Shown: positions 8,457 through 17,771, counted from the first letter of the stretch. The stretch: 64,000 nucleotides of DNA from Lachnospiraceae bacterium (GCA_024691425.1 JAILNQ010000123.1:124001-188000), one strand, 5' to 3'. Numbers and translations: made by a program. Notes: generated from the sequence alone by a model not told the origin.

Positions 8457-9065
8457 TCACATCTGCGGCTTCCCGCCGCCGATAAGATGTCTTATGAATC
8501 CCATTGTGCCCTCTTTCGCTCCGAGAAGGTATTCCGCAACACCTATGAACACTTCTATATCTCTTTCTGTATAATCATCCTCATCAAATATCTCATTGCT
8601 GATGACGAGCAACATCCTGACACGCTCACATATATCATCACAGTCAAAAATCCCCTGGGCGTTTCCTTCCTCAACCGCCTTTGCCAGGATCGGCACGACT
8701 TTTTCGATCAGGCTGCGTTTGATCTTGATGTGCATCAGTGCATTCTCAGGCTGGATGAGCGCCTCTTCGATCGGCTGTTCACTGTGCTCCGGGCGGATGG
8801 AGCTGATGATCCCGACGATCTTATGCTGCACCGGGATATCCGAATTCAGGATCTGCACGGCAGTCTCGGTTTCTTTATCGATCATCATTCCTATAACTTC
8901 CTCGAGCATGTTCTCCTTGCTTTCGAAATAATAGTAATAAGTCCCCTTTGCTATGCCGGCTTCCTCGATGATCTCATCAACGCTTGTATTCTCGTAGCCG
9001 CGCTGAATGAACATCCTGTACGCGATCTGAAGAAGCTCCAGTTTTCTCTTTTCACCCTTTTTCAT
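8457..9065 (-). CDS. TetR/AcrR-family repressor of the MFS operon
   Basis: A 202-residue TetR regulator. The helix-turn-helix is at residues 8-50 (MFIQRGYENTSVDEIIEEAGIAKGTYYYYFESKENML), and the variable C-terminal domain would bind the inducer. It is the first gene of the operon that carries the MFS pump, CPBP protease and PaaK-like ligase. Its promoter is flanked by two nearly identical CGAC-5-GTCG dyads, so it very likely represses its own operon. GGGAG is located 9 bases upstream of the ATG. The inducer is probably a substrate of the pump, as in other TetR-efflux pairs; this is an inference from gene order. Confidence 0.92.
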   Translation of the reverse strand: MKKGEKRKLELLQIAYRMFIQRGYENTSVDEIIEEAGIAKGTYYYYFESKENMLEEVIGMMIDKETETAVQILNSDIPVQHKIVGIISSIRPEHSEQPIEEALIQPENALMHIKIKRSLIEKVVPILAKAVEEGNAQGIFDCDDICERVRMLLVISNEIFDEDDYTERDIEVFIGVAEYLLGAKEGTMGFIRHLIGGGKPQM

Positions 9066-9102
9066 ATGATTTTCTCCCTTTTTACATCGTTCCGATGAAA
9101 TT

Positions 9103-9172
9103 CGACTATCGGTCGGTTTTTAATATAAACCATCCAAAATCCCATGTCAATACTTTTTTCGACTTTTAGTCG
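9103..9172 (-). promoter_or_regulatory. tetR operon promoter with two operator-like dyads
   Basis: On the minus strand, TTGACA (9145-9150), exactly 17 bases and TATATT (9122-9127) form a near-consensus promoter. Two 13-base dyads flank it: CGACT-ttt-AGTCG (9160-9172, perfect) just upstream of the -35 and CGACtatcgGTCG (9103-9115) at the expected transcription start. Their centres are 57 bases apart. Both resemble short TetR half-sites. The placement explains repression by blocking RNA polymerase from both sides. Binding itself is inferred. Confidence 0.75.
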
Positions 9173-9188
9173 GTTTTTTTACAGGCAC

Positions 9189-9214
9189 AAAAAAAGCGGC
9201 CCGGACCGGACCGC
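9189..9214 (-). terminator. Intrinsic terminator after the aldo/keto reductase gene
   Basis: GCGGtCCGG and CCGGgCCGC form a strong GC stem with one mismatch (9196-9214); on the minus strand it is followed by seven T residues (9189-9195). It lies 15 bases after the stop of the aldo/keto reductase gene and separates it from the tetR promoter. Confidence 0.85.
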
Positions 9215-9229
9215 AATTTTATGCTATTT

Positions 9230-10264
9230 TCAGATTTTTACAGTTCCCGCGAGAACCTTTTTGTAATCTTCTATGTTCTTTTTCAGAAGGGATGGAATGT
9301 CAAGGCCATAAGGGCACTTCGGAAGGCATGCTCCGCATTCGAGGCAGCTCTCTGCCCTCTTCATTTCCGCCTGCCAGTAATCATTGAGCCAAGCATCGCT
9401 CGGCGCACGCCTCAGCATAAGTGCCATACGGTTGCAGGTGTTTATCTGTATTCCTACGGTGCAGGGCATGCAGTATCCGCAGCCTCTGCAGAACTCTCCC
9501 TTCAGGTCTTCTATCTCCGATCTTATGAACTCCCTGATCTCATCATCCATCACCGGAGTATCGTCCATGTATGAAAGCCATTCATCAAGTTCGGACTCCC
9601 TCTGTATTCCCCAGATGGGCATTAACCCGTCGAACTGCCCCATGAACGCCATAGCCGCCCTGGAGTCGGTAATGAGTCCGCCGGCCAGTGCTTTCATTGC
9701 TATAAGTCCGACTTCATTTCTCTGGCATTTCCTTATGAGCTCGATCTCTCTGTCATCCGCAAGATAGCTTATCGGGTACTGGAGAGTTTCATATACACCG
9801 GATTCTGCGATAGCTTCTGCGATGCCGATCTTATGTGCCGTTCCTCCGATGTGGCGGATCTTTCCCTGCTTCTTTGCTTCGAGCATGCAGTCGTACATCC
9901 CGTCCGGACCGCCCGGAAGCCAGCATTCACCCATAAGATGGAACTGATAGACATCGATATATTCCGTGCGGAGCTTTTCGAGCGACGTTTCAAGATCTTT
10001 CCAGAAAGCTTCAGGAGTCTTTGCAGTTGTTTTTGTCGTTATAATGATATCATCGCGGTCGACATACCCCGTGCCGAAAGCCTCACCGAGCTTTTCCTCG
10101 CTGTCGCTGTATGCACGCGCGGTATCAAAAAACCTCATTCCGCCGTCATATGCCCTGCGGAGCAGCTTTACTGCGTCTTCCTTCGATATCCTCTGGATGG
10201 GCAGGGCTCCAAAACCGTTCTGTACTGCAGTGATGCCTGTTTTACCGAGCGTGACTTTCTTCAT
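9230..10264 (-). CDS. Aldo/keto reductase with C-terminal 4Fe-4S domain
   Basis: The 344-residue protein begins with an aldo/keto reductase barrel (LGKTGITAVQNGFGALPI, then FFDTARAYSDSEEKLGEAF with the catalytic Asp and Tyr). The C-terminal part carries two cysteine clusters, CRGCGYCMPC near residue 255 and CLECGACLPKCPYGLDIP near residue 315. The second is a typical 4Fe-4S signature. This combination is known as a group of anaerobe aldo/keto reductases thought to couple carbonyl reduction to iron-sulfur electron transfer; substrate unknown. GGAGG precedes the ATG. It follows the PFOR gene by 32 bases and may use ferredoxin electrons from it. Confidence 0.9.
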   Translation of the reverse strand: MKKVTLGKTGITAVQNGFGALPIQRISKEDAVKLLRRAYDGGMRFFDTARAYSDSEEKLGEAFGTGYVDRDDIIITTKTTAKTPEAFWKDLETSLEKLRTEYIDVYQFHLMGECWLPGGPDGMYDCMLEAKKQGKIRHIGGTAHKIGIAEAIAESGVYETLQYPISYLADDREIELIRKCQRNEVGLIAMKALAGGLITDSRAAMAFMGQFDGLMPIWGIQRESELDEWLSYMDDTPVMDDEIREFIRSEIEDLKGEFCRGCGYCMPCTVGIQINTCNRMALMLRRAPSDAWLNDYWQAEMKRAESCLECGACLPKCPYGLDIPSLLKKNIEDYKKVLAGTVKI

Positions 10265-10296
10265 AGTCTACCTCCTGCATTCATAAACACATGGTA

Positions 10297-13200
10297 TCAG
10301 ATGCCGTTCTTTTCCATTGCTTTGTACTTCTCGTATCGCTCCTTAGCGTCCTTCGCTCCCTGCGCGAAAAGCTTTTCGGCATTTTCAGGGAACGTCTTCT
10401 TAAGAGAAGAATATCTCGTCTCTCCTGCCAGGAATTCCTCATAATCGAGCGACGGCTCCTTGCAGTCGACTACGAGCGGATCCGGGAGCCTTGGATCATA
10501 GTGGTACAGCGTCCAGTATCCGCTTTCAACCGCACGTTTCATCTCGGCCTGAGCCGAACCCATTCCGGCTTTGATCCCGTGCGTTATGCAAGGCGTATAT
10601 GCAACGATCACGGAAGGTCCGTCATATTCTTCTGCTTCCTTTAAAACCTTCAGAAGCTGGTTAGGATCAGCTCCCATTGAAACAGAAGCGACATAAACAT
10701 TTCCGTAAGTCATGAAGATCGCACCGAGATCCTTCTTCCTCGTCTTCTTTCCGGCAGATGCGAACTGCGCGACCGCACCTATCGGCGTAGCCTTCGAGCT
10801 CTGTCCGCCAGTGTTCGAATAAACTTCGGTATCGATAACGAGCGTATTGATGTTTGCACCTGTTGCAATTACGTGATCAAGTCCACCGAAACCAATATCA
10901 TATGCCCAGCCGTCGCCGCCGTACATCCAGAATGATTTTCTCGCAAGTGTGTCACGGCGTGCGAGTACGGCCTGTATCAGTGTGCTGTTATCCTTATCAT
11001 CCGCACTCTCTAAAATCTCGATGAGATCATCGGCCGCAGCGCGCGATCCGTCAAAATCATCAAATTCATCAAGCATTTTCTGGCACGCTTCTTTTATCTT
11101 CTGATCGGATGATGCTCCGAGAAGTTCTTCGACTTTCTTCTTCAGGGACTTACGCTGCTGGTTCACTGAAAGATACATTCCCAGCATGAGCTCCGCATTG
11201 TTCTCGAACAGCGAGTTCGTCCATGCCGGACCGAATCCGCGCTCATTGACCGTATACGGTATTCCAGGATAGGTCGCTCCCCATGCCTGTGAGCAGCCCG
11301 TTCCGTTAGCCCAGTAGACTCTGTCGCCGAACAGCTGCGTCATGATCTTTGCATACGGTGTCTCACCGCATCCGGCGCAGGCGGCCGAGAACTCGAGGAG
11401 CGGAGTCTCGAACTGGCTTCCCTTAAGAGTGTACTTGTTATATGCGTCGCTCTTCTTAGTTATCTTAAGTGAATAATCCCATTCAACGCGTTTTTCATCG
11501 GTAAGTTCAACGGGACCCATCGTAATGGCCTTTTCCTTCGCAGGGCATGCCGCCGTGCAGCTTCCGCATCCCGTGCAGTCGAATTCCGAAACGCTGAGCG
11601 TATATTTATAGCTTCCTGCAGGCCTCGCATCCGTAAGCTTCATCGTCTCCGGAGCATTTGCTGCCTCCTCATCCGAAAGAAGATGAGGACGTATCGCCGC
11701 ATGAGGACATACGAACGAGCACATGTTGCACTGCAGGCATTTTTCCGGATCCCATTTCGGAGTGTTGACGGCTATACCGCGCTTCTCATATGCGGTAAGA
11801 CCCATCTCTATTGAGCCATCCATTCTGTCAATGAATGCTGAAACAGGAAGCTCGTTTCCTTTCTGCCTGTTAATATGGTCACAAACTTCAACGACAACGG
11901 CAGGAGCATTTTCTGTTCCCTTTATCTCTTCATCACTGAGGTTTGCCCACTGCGGCGGGACCGCGACTTCATGGACGCTTTCAGCTCCCTTTTCGATCGC
12001 ATCGGTATTCATCTTCACGATCTTGCTGCCCTTGGTGAAATATGCCTTTTCGGCTGCAGCTTTCATTTCAGAAATGGCCGTATCGATAGGAAGCAGTCCC
12101 GAAATTTTAAAGAACGCAGCCTGAAGCACCGTGTTAGTATGGCTTCCAAGGCCCAGTTCCTCTGCGATAGCAGTTGCATTTATTACGAAAAGCCTTACCT
12201 TGTTCTTGGCAAAAAGCCTCTTGACTCTGTTCGGAAGCTCCGTCTCGAGCTCTTCATCAGTCCATGTGCAGTTGAGAAGGAAAATACCGCCCTTCTTCAC
12301 CTCCGAGGCAACATCATACTGCTTGATGAAGCTCTGATTGTGGCAGGCAACTATATCGCCTGATTTTACATAGTAGCTTCCTCTGATCGGTTTCTTCGAG
12401 AAGCGCAGGTTTGATTTCGTGACGCCGAACGATTTCTTCGCATCATACTCGAAGTATGCCTGGGAATACATGTCGGCAAGATCTCCTAGGATTTTCGCCG
12501 TGTTGTGGTTCGCTCCGACGGTTCCGTCACCGCCGAGTCCCCAGAACTTGCAGCAGATCATATCCGGTGAGCCTACCTCAAAATCGAGCGGCTCCGCCTT
12601 AAGAGAAAGATGTGTCACATCATCCTCTATTCCTATCGTGAAGCTGTTTATCGGACGGCTTGAAGCAAGATTATCGAACACAGCAACGATCTGTGCAGGG
12701 TTCGTATCCTTTGATGAAAGTCCGTATCTTCCACCTATGACTTTTATATCTCTTCCGGCGCCGTAAAGAGCCGTGCAGACATCAACGTAAAGCGGTTCGC
12801 CTGCTGCACCCATCTCCTTGCATCTGTCAAGGACCGCAATCCTATTGACGCTTGCCGGAATAGCTTCAATAAACTTCTTCGTATCAAAAGGCCTGTACAT
12901 ATGTATCTGAAGGAAGCCCGTCTTGCGTCCCCTTTTGTTCAGCGCATCCACGGTCTCCTCTATCGTACCCGAAACCGAACCCATCGCGATGATGATATCC
13001 GTGGCATTATCCGGACCGTAGTACTGGTAAGGAACATAATTCCTTCCTACGGTTTCTGACACTTTTTTCATATAATCTTCTATGATGTCCGACAGTTCCC
13101 GATAGCACTTGTTGTTCGCCTCACGGAACTGGAAATAGACGTCGTCGTTCTGAACCGTGTTCCTAAGAAGCGGATGTTCCGGATTAAGCGCATGCTCGCG

Positions 13201-13809
13201 AAAATCATCAAGCGCCTTCATATCAGTCAGCGCCGAAAGCTTCTTCACATCCGGCATCTCTATTCTCGACATTTCATGGGAAGTTCTGAATCCGTCAAAG
13301 AAATGCATTACGGGGATACGTCCTTTGATCGCGGACAGATGCGCTACAGCCGCCATGTCGGCAGCCTCCTGTACGCTTCCGGAGCAGAGCATTGCCATTC
13401 CTATCTGACGGCATGCCATGACATCGGATTGGTCTCCGAATATGCTCATCGCATGCGTGCCTACTGTTCTTGCGGCAACGTGAAGAACTGCCGGAAGGTG
13501 CTCTCCCGTGATCCTGTAAAGCGTAGGGATCATCAGCATAAGACCCTGGCTCGATGTATAAGTTGCGGCAAGGCTTCCCGTCTGAAGAGCGCCATGGACC
13601 GCTCCTATGGCACCTGCCTCTGACTGCATCTCGACCAGCCTGACCGTCTGTCCGAACATGTTCTGCCTGCCTTTTGCAGACCACTCATCCGTCTTCGCCG
13701 CCATAGGCGATGAAGGGGTTATCGGATAAATCGCCGCAACTTCAGTGAACTCATATGCGACGCCTGCGCAGGCACCGTTTCCGTCAACTGTAACTATGTT
13801 TTTTCCCAT
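10297..13809 (-). CDS. nifJ: Pyruvate:ferredoxin (flavodoxin) oxidoreductase
   Basis: A one-chain PFOR of 1170 residues, full length for the family. It oxidises pyruvate with CoA to acetyl-CoA and CO2 and reduces ferredoxin. Domains in order: pyruvate-binding domain I (IYPITPSSPMAAKTDEWSA), CoA/transketolase-like domain II, gamma domain III (GLGGDGTVGANHNTAKIL), two ferredoxin-type clusters (CLQCNMCSFVCPHAA and CTGCGSCTAACPAKEKA near residues 690-760), then the thiamine diphosphate domain (CAGCGETPYAKI and GGDGWAYDIGFGGLDH). AAAGGAG lies 6 bases upstream of the ATG. In the 45-base gap before it, GAGAAaCCG-gaa-CGGTTCTC can fold into a hairpin that may stabilise the nifJ message. Confidence 0.97.
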   Translation of the reverse strand: MGKNIVTVDGNGACAGVAYEFTEVAAIYPITPSSPMAAKTDEWSAKGRQNMFGQTVRLVEMQSEAGAIGAVHGALQTGSLAATYTSSQGLMLMIPTLYRITGEHLPAVLHVAARTVGTHAMSIFGDQSDVMACRQIGMAMLCSGSVQEAADMAAVAHLSAIKGRIPVMHFFDGFRTSHEMSRIEMPDVKKLSALTDMKALDDFREHALNPEHPLLRNTVQNDDVYFQFREANNKCYRELSDIIEDYMKKVSETVGRNYVPYQYYGPDNATDIIIAMGSVSGTIEETVDALNKRGRKTGFLQIHMYRPFDTKKFIEAIPASVNRIAVLDRCKEMGAAGEPLYVDVCTALYGAGRDIKVIGGRYGLSSKDTNPAQIVAVFDNLASSRPINSFTIGIEDDVTHLSLKAEPLDFEVGSPDMICCKFWGLGGDGTVGANHNTAKILGDLADMYSQAYFEYDAKKSFGVTKSNLRFSKKPIRGSYYVKSGDIVACHNQSFIKQYDVASEVKKGGIFLLNCTWTDEELETELPNRVKRLFAKNKVRLFVINATAIAEELGLGSHTNTVLQAAFFKISGLLPIDTAISEMKAAAEKAYFTKGSKIVKMNTDAIEKGAESVHEVAVPPQWANLSDEEIKGTENAPAVVVEVCDHINRQKGNELPVSAFIDRMDGSIEMGLTAYEKRGIAVNTPKWDPEKCLQCNMCSFVCPHAAIRPHLLSDEEAANAPETMKLTDARPAGSYKYTLSVSEFDCTGCGSCTAACPAKEKAITMGPVELTDEKRVEWDYSLKITKKSDAYNKYTLKGSQFETPLLEFSAACAGCGETPYAKIMTQLFGDRVYWANGTGCSQAWGATYPGIPYTVNERGFGPAWTNSLFENNAELMLGMYLSVNQQRKSLKKKVEELLGASSDQKIKEACQKMLDEFDDFDGSRAAADDLIEILESADDKDNSTLIQAVLARRDTLARKSFWMYGGDGWAYDIGFGGLDHVIATGANINTLVIDTEVYSNTGGQSSKATPIGAVAQFASAGKKTRKKDLGAIFMTYGNVYVASVSMGADPNQLLKVLKEAEEYDGPSVIVAYTPCITHGIKAGMGSAQAEMKRAVESGYWTLYHYDPRLPDPLVVDCKEPSLDYEEFLAGETRYSSLKKTFPENAEKLFAQGAKDAKERYEKYKAMEKNGI

Positions 13810-13854
13810 AATAACTCCTTTGAGAATCGAGAACCGTTCCGGTTTCTCATGTTC

Positions 13855-16338
13855 TCACGCTTTATCAAGTCCGAGTCTTGCGACTGCTTCTTCTCTCATC
13901 TTGTATTTCAGCACCTTGCCCGCTGCATTCATCGGGAATTCGTCAACGAACTCGATATACTTCGGAACCTTGTGGCGGGCGAGATGGGATTTGATATATT
14001 CATCCATCTCCTCAACCGACATTGTCTCGCCTTCCTTCAGTATGATGCAGGCCATGGCTTCTTCGCCGTATCTCTTATCCGGAACGCCGATCACCTGAAC
14101 GTCCTTGACTTTCGGACACGTGTATATGAATTCCTCTATCTCCTTCGGATAGATGTTCTCACCTCCGCGGATTATCATGTCCTTGAGACGTCCGGTTATC
14201 CTGTAGTTCCCGTTCTCGTCCTTTGCGGCAAGGTCTCCTGAATGGAGCCATCCTGCAGAGTCTATCGTTTCTCTCGTTGCTTCGGGCATCTTATAGTAGC
14301 CCTTCATCGTATTGTAGCCTCTGGCGCAGAATTCACCGTTCTCACCGATACCGGCTTCCTCGCCTGTTTCGGGGTTAATGACCTTGCATTCAACGTGAGG
14401 AAAAGCATATCCTACCGTCTCGGTGCGGACATCTATCGGGTCTGTCCATGAAGACATCGTATTTCCCGGTGCGGTTTCAGTCTGTCCGTACACAGACACG
14501 ATCCCGCGCATGTTCATCTCATTCGGATCAGCTGCCCTTTTCATGAGCTCCGGCGGACATCCTGCTCCTGCCATGATGCCTGTCCTCATATATGAGAAAT
14601 CAGTCTTCCTGTAATCCTCATGATTGAACATCGCTATGAACATCGTAGGAACTCCGTTGAAGCAAGTTATCCTCTCCTGATTGATGCATGCGAGTGATGA
14701 CTTTGCCGAAAAGTACGGCATCGGACATATCGTGGCTCCGTGCGTTATCGATGACGTCATCGAAAGCACCATTCCGAAACAGTGGAACATCGGAACCTGG
14801 ATCATCATTCTGTCTGCAGTGGAAAGTCCCATTCTGTCGCCTATGCACTTTCCGTTGTTGACTACGTTGTAGTGCGTGAGCATTACGCCTTTAGGGAACC
14901 CTGTGGTTCCGGACGTGTACTGCATGTTGCATACATCATCCGGGCGCACGTTCGCGGCCATCTTCTCAAGCTCCTGATCGGACACCATGCTGTGTCTTTC
15001 CATTGCCTCCTCGAAAGTCAGCGCGCCGGGCATCTTAAAGCCTACGGTGATGACGTTCCGCAGGAACGGAAGCTTCTTGCAGTGCAGTGATTTTCCTCCC
15101 TTAGAGGATGCGATCTCAGGGCAGAGCTCATTGATGATCTCTTTGTAATCCGAATCGACCGCACGCTCTATCATAACGAGCGTATGAGTATCCGACTGGC
15201 GGAGAAGATATTCCGCTTCATGTATCTTATATGCGGTGTTCATCGTTACAAGCACCGCACCTATTTTGCAGCACGCCCAGAACGAAATGTACCATGCGGG
15301 CACGTTAGTCGCCCACACCGCAACTTTTGCGCCGGGTTTGACGCCCAGGCTTATCAGCGACTTCGCAAAATCATTCACGTCATCGCGGAATTCCTCGTAT
15401 GTTCTCGTATAATCGAGCGTAGTGTATTTGAAGCAGTACTGATCGGGAAATTCCTCGACCATCCTGTCAAGAACCTGAGGGAAAGTCAGGTTGATGAGCT
15501 CATCCTTCTTCCAGACGTACTGACCTGTTCCGTCATGGTTCGGATAGAGCATTTTCTTCTTGCCCCTCGTGTTCTCGAACCGACTCATGTAATTGACGAA
15601 ATACGGGAAAATGACCTCGTAATCGTCAAGATCCTCCATGTATTCCGGCTTCCATTCAAGAGAGATGTATCCGGCATAGTCGATCGAATAGAGCGCATCC
15701 ATGAACTCCTTGATCGGCGCGCTTCCCTCGCCTATGAGATTATATGTGTCCTCATCATCTGAATCGCTGAGATGAACGTGCTTAACATACGCACCGAGAT
15801 TGCGGATAGTCTCCTTCGGTTCCTCTTTTCCGAACCTGTACGTGTGGTGCAGATCCCAGAGAGCCGCAAGATTGTCATCCGCGAACTCATCGAGCATTTC
15901 ACACAGTTTCTTCGTGTCGGAGAAAATCCCTTCGGTTTCGATGAGCACAGTCACATTCTTCTCGCGCGCATGCGGAAGAAGCGTTGAGATCGCTGCTCTG
16001 ATCGCTTCCTCATCCTCTGTCGCGGTTCCTATCCCTACATAATCGACCCTCATATAGCTGGCAATATCGATTATCTTCCTGATGTCCTCGATCGCCTGAG
16101 GATCAGTTACATCATAGTTTCCGTCAAAAACAGGGATCGCCAGCTTCCTGTCGCGCAGCTGCCTTGTCGTCGCGGCAATGTTGTACTGGTTGAAGACTCC
16201 GCCTTTTACATACAGTTCCTTATCGCCTATAAGCTTATATACTTCTATACCCGAAAAATCCATTTCCTCGGCGATATCAAGGAAACGGTCCCATGAAATG
16301 TCCTTCCATCCGCGGGTGGAAAAAGAGAGTCTCATCAT
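13855..16338 (-). CDS. Sugar-isomerase-like TIM barrel fused to acyl-CoA synthetase
   Basis: This 827-residue protein joins two enzymes. Residues 1-270 are a xylose-isomerase-like TIM barrel of the sugar phosphate isomerase/epimerase group, with the metal-ligand pattern kept (IETEG, LWDLHHTYR, VKHVHLSD, SLEWKPE). Residues 285-827 are an AMP-forming acyl-CoA synthetase with MQYTSGTTGFPKGV, VYGQTE, GRLKDMIIRGGENIYPKE and the C-terminal lysine in NAAGKVLKYK. Both halves look active. The fusion suggests that one molecule is isomerised and then activated, or that the barrel supplies or reads an acid; the substrate is unknown. The ATG overlaps the stop of the LeuA-like gene (TGATG). nifJ follows 45 bases later. 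Confidence 0.85.
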   Translation of the reverse strand: MMRLSFSTRGWKDISWDRFLDIAEEMDFSGIEVYKLIGDKELYVKGGVFNQYNIAATTRQLRDRKLAIPVFDGNYDVTDPQAIEDIRKIIDIASYMRVDYVGIGTATEDEEAIRAAISTLLPHAREKNVTVLIETEGIFSDTKKLCEMLDEFADDNLAALWDLHHTYRFGKEEPKETIRNLGAYVKHVHLSDSDDEDTYNLIGEGSAPIKEFMDALYSIDYAGYISLEWKPEYMEDLDDYEVIFPYFVNYMSRFENTRGKKKMLYPNHDGTGQYVWKKDELINLTFPQVLDRMVEEFPDQYCFKYTTLDYTRTYEEFRDDVNDFAKSLISLGVKPGAKVAVWATNVPAWYISFWACCKIGAVLVTMNTAYKIHEAEYLLRQSDTHTLVMIERAVDSDYKEIINELCPEIASSKGGKSLHCKKLPFLRNVITVGFKMPGALTFEEAMERHSMVSDQELEKMAANVRPDDVCNMQYTSGTTGFPKGVMLTHYNVVNNGKCIGDRMGLSTADRMMIQVPMFHCFGMVLSMTSSITHGATICPMPYFSAKSSLACINQERITCFNGVPTMFIAMFNHEDYRKTDFSYMRTGIMAGAGCPPELMKRAADPNEMNMRGIVSVYGQTETAPGNTMSSWTDPIDVRTETVGYAFPHVECKVINPETGEEAGIGENGEFCARGYNTMKGYYKMPEATRETIDSAGWLHSGDLAAKDENGNYRITGRLKDMIIRGGENIYPKEIEEFIYTCPKVKDVQVIGVPDKRYGEEAMACIILKEGETMSVEEMDEYIKSHLARHKVPKYIEFVDEFPMNAAGKVLKYKMREEAVARLGLDKA

Positions 16339-17747
16339 CACGGCTCCTCCTCATAGATAACTTTGTTGACTGCGTTGAGGTATGCTCTTACGCTTGCGCC
16401 TATTATGTCCGTTGACAGTCCGCGGCCGGAATATACCTTGCCGTTCGCACGAAGCTTGACTATCGTTTCCGCCGCAGCCTCTTTTCCCTCAGTTACCGCT
16501 TTTATCTGAAAATCATCGAGTTCATAATGTCTTCCCGTTATCTGTTCTATCGCCAGGAACGCCGCATCTATCGGTCCATCGCCGAGCGATATGCCTTCAA
16601 TGCTCTCATCTTTTGTAGCAAGCTTGACATGAGCCATCGAAGTTATTGCGCTTCCGGTGTTCGCAATGTAATTCTCGAGCTCGTATCTTGCCGGGACCTG
16701 CATCGCCGCAGTCGCAACGATCGCATCCAGTTCCTTCGTGGAAACATTATCCTTCTTTGTTGCAAGCTTCATGAAAGCATCATAAACGCTGTCGGCATCT
16801 TCATCGCTTAAGCTGTATCCGAGTTTTTCTACAACCGAAATAACGGCCTCCTTCGAATCATGCGCCGTCAGCCTGTCATCAGCAGCATCAACGCTTCCTG
16901 TGAATCCAAATGCAGTCTTTGAATCATCCGGCACGCAGAATCTGTTTATCTGTCCGACTGTTCTCTTCATCGATGACGTAGCGACATTCGTTCTGACTCC
17001 GAAGCTCTCGCCCTTGCCGGCAATGACACGGCACACGTTTTCAAGCGAAGCCGTGTTGACCGGATAAGCGGATGCCTTTATCTCGCCTGCGCCATGGCAA
17101 AGTGCCGCGATAACGCACGCATCTGCCATGGAAAGCTCGTCGGAGCATGAAACTCCCCATGATATCTCCGTCAGTTTCGGATCCGCTTTAAGCCTGTCCT
17201 CAAGAAATGCCGCAAACTCCTCAGGAAGCATCGTTCCTGCATCATCACAGAAAGTTATCGTAGTCGCACCCTTCTCGATAGAAGCCTCAACTATCTGAGA
17301 GATCGCAGCAAGATCGCCTCTTGTTGCATCATCTATCAGCACTTCCACGTCATCCGTGTACTGCCTGCATTTTTCTACAGTCTCTTTTACCATCTCGATA
17401 ATGGCCGCCGCCTTCTTATGATAGACATACTCCATGCGTACGCTGCTTCCGGGCGCGACTATCTGAAGCCTGAAATGATCCGCTTCGGAAAGCGCAGCCG
17501 CAGTCGGTGCGGGATCTGCACCCAGAGGGACCGGAACTGCGATCAGGCTGTTTTTAACGGCGGTAACGACAGACTTTATCAGAAGGCTGTCCACTTTGCT
17601 GTTTCTTATCTCGTCGAGTTCGATCACGTCAACACATAGCTTGTCTAAAAGCTTTGCAACTTCCAGCTTCTCTTTGAAAGATAGCGAGTTGTCTTTTCCT
17701 GTTGAAAGCTTTCTGACCGTGCTGTCGCAAACTCTGACCGTATTCAT
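16338..17747 (-). CDS. LeuA-like protein lacking catalytic residues
   Basis: The 469-residue protein has the layout of 2-isopropylmalate synthase: a DRE-TIM barrel (residues 1-290), a linker and a C-terminal LeuA dimer/regulatory domain (residues 350-465, VKLATKDESIEG through GASVRAYLNAVNKV). The catalytic signature RDGEQ reads RKLST, and the metal-binding HTHDD reads SCSDE, so the metal site of the synthase is lost. The rest of the fold is well kept, with no frameshift or stop, which points to a new role such as leucine or acyl-CoA sensing or a scaffold. It is coupled by TGATG to the TIM-barrel/acyl-CoA synthetase fusion. AAGGAGG precedes the ATG. Confidence 0.8.
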   Translation of the reverse strand: MNTVRVCDSTVRKLSTGKDNSLSFKEKLEVAKLLDKLCVDVIELDEIRNSKVDSLLIKSVVTAVKNSLIAVPVPLGADPAPTAAALSEADHFRLQIVAPGSSVRMEYVYHKKAAAIIEMVKETVEKCRQYTDDVEVLIDDATRGDLAAISQIVEASIEKGATTITFCDDAGTMLPEEFAAFLEDRLKADPKLTEISWGVSCSDELSMADACVIAALCHGAGEIKASAYPVNTASLENVCRVIAGKGESFGVRTNVATSSMKRTVGQINRFCVPDDSKTAFGFTGSVDAADDRLTAHDSKEAVISVVEKLGYSLSDEDADSVYDAFMKLATKKDNVSTKELDAIVATAAMQVPARYELENYIANTGSAITSMAHVKLATKDESIEGISLGDGPIDAAFLAIEQITGRHYELDDFQIKAVTEGKEAAAETIVKLRANGKVYSGRGLSTDIIGASVRAYLNAVNKVIYEEEP

Positions 17748-17771
17748 GTGACTGCCTCCTTTTTTGTTCTC

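Noticed and set aside
8331-9098. 255-residue plus-strand ORF over the TetR gene
   Set aside because: It is antisense to a well-supported TetR gene and MFS start and shows no motif.
16338-17747. Functional 2-isopropylmalate synthase
   Set aside because: The RDG and HxH metal-binding motifs are replaced; no other leucine gene is adjacent.
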